The position numbers and the translations under genes were made by a program. Positions 47,426 to 51,543 of a stretch of DNA of 51,543 nt are shown in pieces; the first letter of the stretch is position 1, and each line of letters begins with the position of its first letter. The notes beneath the pieces were generated by a model, which made no database searches, had not been told where the DNA came from, and was given only the letters and a program-made list of their open reading frames with translations. The DNA is from Thermoplasmata archaeon (GTDB lineage: Archaea > Thermoplasmatota > Thermoplasmata > Lutacidiplasmatales > UBA184): NCBI GenBank assembly GCA_021802125.1, contig JAKAAX010000015.1, forward strand, positions 1-51,543, in the 5' to 3' direction.

Positions 47426-49372
47426 GTGTCACTGATCGAGAGATGCGCCTGGTCGGGACACTTCGACGAGTTCGTTGCCACTCCAGACCGTACCCTCTTC
47501 TCACACCTGACGCGCTTCGTTCGGGAACGGGAGGAGCTCCAACTCGGCGCGTGGAGAGACAGCCTTGCTGCGATGCAACAGGAGGCTGGGAATTGCATTC
47601 GCTCGCTTCCCGCCGCCGCAGGTTTTGGTGCGGTCCTCGAGTACAAGCTCTCGGTGGATCGGCTCCGACGCCCGGACGTCGTGGTTTTGGAGAACGGTTC
47701 TGTCATCGTTCTGGAGTTCAAGTCCACCTCCCATGTGAGACAAGCGGACCTGGACCAAGTCATGGGGTACGCCAGGGACCTCGCGGGGTATCACGAGGCC
47801 AGCCACGATCGAACGGTCATCCCCGTGCTGATCCCGATGAAGATTCGAGGGAGCAGGTTCCGGCTAGGATCCACCTGGGTCTGCCCTCCGTCCGAGATCT
47901 CAGCGTTACTCCTCGATATTGCCAAGAACTCCAAAGTAGGCCGAGCCAACATCGATACCTGGGTCGGATCCGCTTTTGTCCCCCTCCCTAAGCTGGTGGA
48001 AACCGCTCGCGCGATCTTTGAGCGAGCCCCGTTGCCGTTCATTCGAAGAGTCGCGGAGGCGGGCATCCCTGCGCTCATGGACCGGTTGCTGGCGGTCTGC
48101 AAGGACGCGTCTCAGTCGAGGTCTCGCCACCTCGTCCTGCTGGCCGGCGTTCCCGGATCCGGAAAGACCTTGGCGGGACTGCAACTCGTCCACCATGAAG
48201 GCCTCGACGGCCTGGTCACGGCGGGTTCGGCCAAACGTGCCATCGCACCTTCGGTCTTCCTCTCCGGCAACGGCCCGTTGGTGAACGTACTGCGATACGG
48301 GCTTGGAAGCAAGGTGTTCATCACCGACATCTGGACCTATCTCCGAAGGAATTTGGACGAGGGAGCACCGGCTCCACGCGAACATGTTGTCGTTTTCGAC
48401 GAGGCCCAGCGGGCCTGGGACAACCAGAAAGTTTTCGAAAGTCACGACAGCCTCCTTGGCAATCGTTCGGAGCCCCAGCTCTTGCTGGAGGCGTGCGGTA
48501 GAGTTCCTGACTGGTGCGTCTTGGTTGGGCTCTTCGGAGACGGTCAGGAGATCCATTCGGGGGAAGAGGGGGGAGTCGGACTCTGGGTGAAAGCGCTGTC
48601 CCAGGCACCCGCAGGTAGCTGGATTGTTCACGGACCCGAGCGTTGGAAAACCGCTTTCGAAAGCGCGGGCGTTCCGTATGAAGCGAGTTCCCAGCTTGAC
48701 CTGAACACGAGCCTCCGGAGTCACTTAGCCCGAGGCTCGGCAGAATGGGCCTCACTCGTCATGTCGGGGAACTTCGACAAGGCGCGGCGGCTATCCGGGG
48801 AACAGTTGGAGGGCTACCCCATCTATGTTACGAGAGACCTCGAGGCCGCGAAGGCGTACGTCCGCGGTCGATACGAGGGAGAGGAGGCCGGATTCCGCTG
48901 GGGGCTACTTGCGTCCGCGAAGGCGCGGAATCTCCTTCAATTCGGCGTGAAGAACGATTGGATGTCCACGAAGAACGTGAACCACGGTGCATGGTACAAC
49001 GATGAGCCCACGAGCCCGAAGTCGTGCTGTCAAATGGAAGCAGTCGTGACCGAATTCGGGTGTCAGGGGCTTGAGCTCGACCTGCCCGTAGTGTGCTGGG
49101 GCGACGATTTGGTTTGGGACGGGAAGACCTGGACATCCGACGCGAAGCCGAGCAAGGGTGTGCGGGACGGCCTGAGGCTAAGGATGAACGCCTACCGGGT
49201 GCTTCTGACCCGGGGGCGAGATGGCCTCTGCATTTTTGTTCCCGCCGAACCCAAAGCGAACATGGATCGAAACTACGCAGCTTTGGTCGAGGCGGGTGCC
49301 ACGCCACTATCCCCCGACAGGTCTGAGCCCGCGGAGGTCTTCTCCGGCGTTACTGTCCCGGGCCCCGACTGA
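47426..49372 (+). CDS. PD-(D/E)XK nuclease–DUF2075 helicase fusion
   Basis: A 648-aa protein. The N-terminal domain carries a PD-(D/E)XK core: Glu72, Asp84 (R-P-D-V-V-V), Glu97-Phe-Lys99 and then a Gln in the following helix. The C-terminal two thirds is a DUF2075/SF1-like motor: Walker A G-V-P-G-S-G-K-T (about 241-248), D-E-A-Q-R-A (325-330) and a late N-A-Y-R-V-L-L-T-R-G-R-D-G (about 597-609), the arginine-finger motif VI. It should hydrolyse ATP and translocate on nucleic acid while cutting. GTG 47426 was chosen over GTG 47372. The A/T content is higher than in the housekeeping genes, which suggests transfer. A terminator-like hairpin follows at 49415. It is probably a defence protein; the target is unknown. 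Confidence 0.85.
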   Translation: MSLIERCAWSGHFDEFVATPDRTLFSHLTRFVREREELQLGAWRDSLAAMQQEAGNCIRSLPAAAGFGAVLEYKLSVDRLRRPDVVVLENGSVIVLEFKSTSHVRQADLDQVMGYARDLAGYHEASHDRTVIPVLIPMKIRGSRFRLGSTWVCPPSEISALLLDIAKNSKVGRANIDTWVGSAFVPLPKLVETARAIFERAPLPFIRRVAEAGIPALMDRLLAVCKDASQSRSRHLVLLAGVPGSGKTLAGLQLVHHEGLDGLVTAGSAKRAIAPSVFLSGNGPLVNVLRYGLGSKVFITDIWTYLRRNLDEGAPAPREHVVVFDEAQRAWDNQKVFESHDSLLGNRSEPQLLLEACGRVPDWCVLVGLFGDGQEIHSGEEGGVGLWVKALSQAPAGSWIVHGPERWKTAFESAGVPYEASSQLDLNTSLRSHLARGSAEWASLVMSGNFDKARRLSGEQLEGYPIYVTRDLEAAKAYVRGRYEGEEAGFRWGLLASAKARNLLQFGVKNDWMSTKNVNHGAWYNDEPTSPKSCCQMEAVVTEFGCQGLELDLPVVCWGDDLVWDGKTWTSDAKPSKGVRDGLRLRMNAYRVLLTRGRDGLCIFVPAEPKANMDRNYAALVEAGATPLSPDRSEPAEVFSGVTVPGPD

Positions 49373-49833
49373 GGCTACTCCCCAACGGGTCGTGCACTTC
49401 TGCTGGGGTGATAGGTGCTGACAGCTCAGCACGTTTTACCTCTGGGATTTGCCGCTATCCGGCCCCCTCGCCGGTTTCCGGCGCCCGAACCCACCTGCTC
49501 AGCCACGACATCTGCGACCTCCTCGACCGCTTCGCCGACGAACCCTCCTCTCGCCCGTCCTCCAACCAGCGAAGGAGAACGCCTTACGCCGAACGCCAAC
49601 CACTTCCCCGGGCGCATTGCCCGGGTTCCCTATCCCTCCCGGGCGACGAGTGGGGGCCCTCTTGTGGCCTCCAGGGGTGATCCGAGCCGGTCCGAGATCC
49701 CCGTCCCCTCCGGGTTGCCCTCCCAGGACTGCGGAAGCGGCCTTCCCAGCCAACCGACCCCCTGAGGAGGGAGATCGGGCGGGAGATATCCCTCGGGCGG
49801 GCAGGCTGGCGTCAAGCAGCCCTTCGAGGAAAC
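49373..49833. other. 461-bp spacer between converging genes
   Basis: No accepted gene. The open frames here are Pro/Arg/Ser-rich on both strands and look like shadows. I see the hairpin at 49415-49432 and, beyond it, GC-rich sequence with no motif; a tRNA was looked for and not found. It might contain a decayed gene. Confidence 0.45.
49415..49437 (+). terminator. Intrinsic-type terminator after the helicase gene
   Basis: GTGCTGA (49415-49421) pairs perfectly with TCAGCAC (49426-49432) around CAGC and is followed by GTTTT. It lies 42 bases after the stop at 49372. The T run makes it more convincing than the other hairpins of the window. Confidence 0.55.
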
Positions 49834-50802
49834 TCATACGGGAGCAAGCCGTAGGGCGGCCAGCAGCTCATCGGCTGGCATCGGCTGGGTAGTGTTCGGC
49901 GTGTCGAACCAGAACTTGGCTAGCTTCAGGTTCACGATTCGAGACTGGATCGGCCTTTGAGTCGGTTCGGAGATCAGCACCCCACCGTCACAGTTAGGGC
50001 CAAGGATGGTGAGGTAGTCCTCGAGCTGGGCCAGATTCGCCCGTGTGGCCTTCTTCCTCTTCACCTCAATCACGAATTCCTTTGACCTGCCCGCGGGCGA
50101 CGCGTCCTTCAGCAGAAGATCAATCAGCCCTTCGGGGATGGCCTTCTCCCCCAAGGCTTCCAGCACTCCACTCCCTGAATTCAGGCCAAGGGCCGCGAGC
50201 AGCGATGTGCACCTGGTTGTGTCGGAGAGATACCATCGTATCAGCGTCTGGGGGAGGACCTCTCGGAATGCGAAAGATCCTGGGACAGTTGGCTTTCCTC
50301 CTCGAACAAAGTGGGGAACGAAGCTGGCGTGGCTCGGTAGCGTAAGCCCCGGGGGCGCGCCCATCGCACGTCCTCCCATCTGTGAGACCGCCTGGAGTGT
50401 TGTACGATCAGCCTGGAAGTGGGACTTCCGGTAGCCGCCTCTCTGGAGCAGGTTCTCGGCGATGTACCGAAACTCGAGTCGGGCGAGTGACTCCTCGAAG
50501 ATCCGCTCGGGCCTCAGCGTGAGACGATACGGGAAGTCCGCCCGCAACTTCCTGGTTGATGTCCGAGGCGGCTCCCAACCGGGCGGGTAGCCCGTCGTGT
50601 CATCGAGTATCGCCTCCTTCTCGACGACCGTGTACAAGTCGTAGGCCCTCGCTCCGTACAGGAACGAGATGAAGTCCCCTTTCCGGATTTCTGTGAACGA
50701 CCAGAGGCCGCTCTGCGTTCGAGGAAACCCCGCCAGTGAATGCTCCCGGCAGAGTCGGAGATTGTTTCGAGTGGAGACGGCGACAAAGAAGAAGTCCTCC
50801 AT
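49834..50802 (-). CDS. EVE-like domain fused to a PD-(D/E)XK (NucS-like) nuclease
   Basis: A 322-aa protein with two parts. Residues 1-135 resemble an EVE/PUA-like base-reading domain: F-F-F-V-A-V-S-T-R-N-N, then G-L-W-S-F-T-E-I-R-K-G-D-F-I-S-F-L-Y-G-A-R-A-Y-D-L-Y, the EVE pattern of a Trp followed by a K-G-D strand. Residues 190-300 resemble the NucS/DUF91 nuclease core: I-P-E-G-L-I-D-L-L-L (Asp228), F-V-I-E-V-K-R (Glu246, Lys248) and N-L-A-Q-L-E-D-Y-L. This is the plan of modification-dependent restriction enzymes, in which the EVE domain flips a modified base and the nuclease cuts nearby. The modified base is unknown. The divergent neighbour at 50981 may be a second reader. Confidence 0.8.
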   Translation of the reverse strand: MEDFFFVAVSTRNNLRLCREHSLAGFPRTQSGLWSFTEIRKGDFISFLYGARAYDLYTVVEKEAILDDTTGYPPGWEPPRTSTRKLRADFPYRLTLRPERIFEESLARLEFRYIAENLLQRGGYRKSHFQADRTTLQAVSQMGGRAMGAPPGLTLPSHASFVPHFVRGGKPTVPGSFAFREVLPQTLIRWYLSDTTRCTSLLAALGLNSGSGVLEALGEKAIPEGLIDLLLKDASPAGRSKEFVIEVKRKKATRANLAQLEDYLTILGPNCDGGVLISEPTQRPIQSRIVNLKLAKFWFDTPNTTQPMPADELLAALRLAPV

Positions 50803-50911
50803 CCGGGGACCGGGTACCTGCGCGCTGGATCAAACTTTGGTCCTCCTGGTCCTCGCTGCCTTGGAGTTGGCTAGGCTACTCGAGATAGGGAACCGTGACG
50901 GGCCCTCTTCT

Positions 50912-50943
50912 TCGTTGATCGACTGAGCGCCTCGTTGATCGAC
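50912..50943. repeat. Direct repeat in the divergent promoter region
   Basis: TCGTTGATCGAC occurs at 50912-50923 and 50932-50943, exactly 20 bp apart (about two helical turns), between the divergent EVE–nuclease and SRA-like genes. TTGATC inside is partly symmetrical. This spacing suits a regulator binding one face of DNA. Confidence 0.55.
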
Positions 50944-50980
50944 ATGTTGAAGGACGGGGCCCCACCTTCGGTAGCTAAGG

Positions 50981-51442
50981 ATGACCGATCCCCTCGTGTC
51001 GCTGACGGACCCGGCCCAGAAGGAACGGCTCTGGAAGCTCCGGGAACTGGCCGGGACGGTCCAAGAAAGCACACGCCTCCGGGAGGAGGACCTGGGGTTC
51101 GGGGACCAAAGGGGCATCCACAGGCCGAGTGGATCCCCGTATGCCCTCTGGGTCCGTCAGACCCATCGAGGGCCGTACGCTGATGAGGACCCCGTCGTTC
51201 GTCCAGACGGGTCTTGGACCTACCGATACGCTCCCGAGGGGCGTGGGGGAGTCACCAAGATGAACCTCCCCACCAACCAAGGCCTCCTGAGGTGCGAGGC
51301 CGACGGGGTTCCCGTGGGAGTGCTCCGCGAGAAGCCAGGCGTCGGGAAGGTCCGATCATACGAGGTCTTGGGGCTTGCTTTCGTGGAGTGGGACGGCACG
51401 CACTTCGTGTTCAAGGGAGAGCCGATGGACTGGGAGGTGTAA
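50981..51442 (+). CDS. Probable SRA/PUA-like modified-base reader protein
   Basis: A 153-aa soluble protein. After a helical N-terminus (1-35) there is G-I-H-R-P (about 44-48), R-Q-T-H-R-G-P-Y-A-D-E, W-T-Y-R-Y near 79, then N-Q-G-L-L-R-C-E-A-D-G-V-P-V-G-V-L and Y-E-V-L-G-L-A-F-V, a pattern like the YDG/SRA domains that bind 5-methylcytosine-type bases. I regard the SRA link as probable, not proven. No nuclease motif is present, so the protein would act as a reader or control element, or need a partner. ATG 50981 was chosen. It is divergent from the EVE nuclease and close to the right edge of the window, so its operon may continue outside. Confidence 0.6.
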   Translation: MTDPLVSLTDPAQKERLWKLRELAGTVQESTRLREEDLGFGDQRGIHRPSGSPYALWVRQTHRGPYADEDPVVRPDGSWTYRYAPEGRGGVTKMNLPTNQGLLRCEADGVPVGVLREKPGVGKVRSYEVLGLAFVEWDGTHFVFKGEPMDWEV

Positions 51443-51543
51443 GTTCGCGAAACTCCGCCCCATCTTTTCGCGAAACTTTTCCCCACCCTGACGTCTGCAG
51501 GTGACGGGTCCGGTACGAGGGCCCTTTGAACGATAGGATCCGC
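51443..51543. other. Right edge of the window
   Basis: After the SRA-like gene only the TTCGCGAA pair is recognisable. No gene is seen in the last 65 bases. Confidence 0.5.
51444..51477. repeat. Two palindromic TTCGCGAA sites
   Basis: TTCGCGAAACT occurs at 51444-51454 and 51467-51477, 23 bp apart. Each includes the perfect palindrome TTCGCGAA. They lie just after the stop of the SRA-like gene, and the second is followed by TTT. They could be an operator of the next gene outside the window or part of a terminator. Confidence 0.55.

Noticed and set aside
49408..49830. Small frames in the spacer between helicase and EVE nuclease
   Set aside because: Overlapping on both strands, no start signals, and Pro/Arg/Ser-rich.
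1..51543. CRISPR array, insertion sequence or rRNA
   Set aside because: No regular 25-40-bp repeats with spacers, no transposase motif with terminal repeats, and no rRNA-like sequence were seen.

Overview
The window is about 51.5 kb of very GC-rich DNA that reads as an archaeal chromosome. Archaeal markers are an RNA polymerase subunit K gene, the DUF357–translin gene pair, a short archaeal-type transaldolase, a DUF835 domain, several DUF2079 membrane proteins, and A/T-rich TATA boxes centred about 25-30 bp upstream of start codons, which implies leaderless mRNAs. PKD-rich surface proteins, DUF835 and leaderless promoters point to Thermoplasmatota, possibly a high-GC soil or sediment lineage. 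That placement is inference; no rRNA or tRNA gene is present to test it.

Layout. (1) 1-3.2 kb: a gene-poor leader with a cluster of 10-bp repeats, an unrecognised 356-aa gene, a PD-(D/E)XK nuclease-like gene and an orphan consensus Shine-Dalgarno site; possibly a defence island. (2) 3.2-24.6 kb: a cell-surface glycosylation region with a GDP-mannose 4,6-dehydratase, seven glycosyltransferases (four GT2-like, three GT4-like), an FkbM methyltransferase, a GT-C-like polytopic protein, four DUF2079 polytopic proteins, an anchored exported protein and a Rieske ferredoxin. From 13 to 24 kb, DUF2079 and glycosyltransferase genes largely alternate in strand. (3) 24.7-34.3 kb: housekeeping genes. These are an ArsB/NhaD-type permease, an RCK potassium channel, RpoK, a probable MarR–MTA phosphorylase–translin–DUF357 operon, transaldolase, a wHTH/coiled-coil protein, endonuclease IV, a cupin and a DUF429 protein. 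(4) 34.3-46 kb: two large surface proteins with cytoplasmic zinc-binding tails, a lone response regulator, an unknown gene, and an NTPase–TPR protein carrying a DUF835 domain between its Walker motifs. (5) 46.1-51.5 kb: an M29 aminopeptidase, then a second defence-like island: a nuclease–DUF2075 helicase, an EVE-like–PD-(D/E)XK protein and a probable SRA/PUA-like reader, with terminator-like and operator-like repeats.

How it fits together. In region 2, Gmd makes an activated deoxysugar precursor, soluble glycosyltransferases build or charge lipid-linked sugars, and GT-C-like and DUF2079 proteins may act on the outer face of the membrane. The surface proteins of region 4 are plausible glycoprotein substrates. 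The island in region 5 pairs two putative modified-base readers with two nuclease modules and a helicase motor, and is the best candidate for an undescribed system, most likely modification-dependent restriction. Many long reading frames on the opposite strands are by-products of high GC and were left out.
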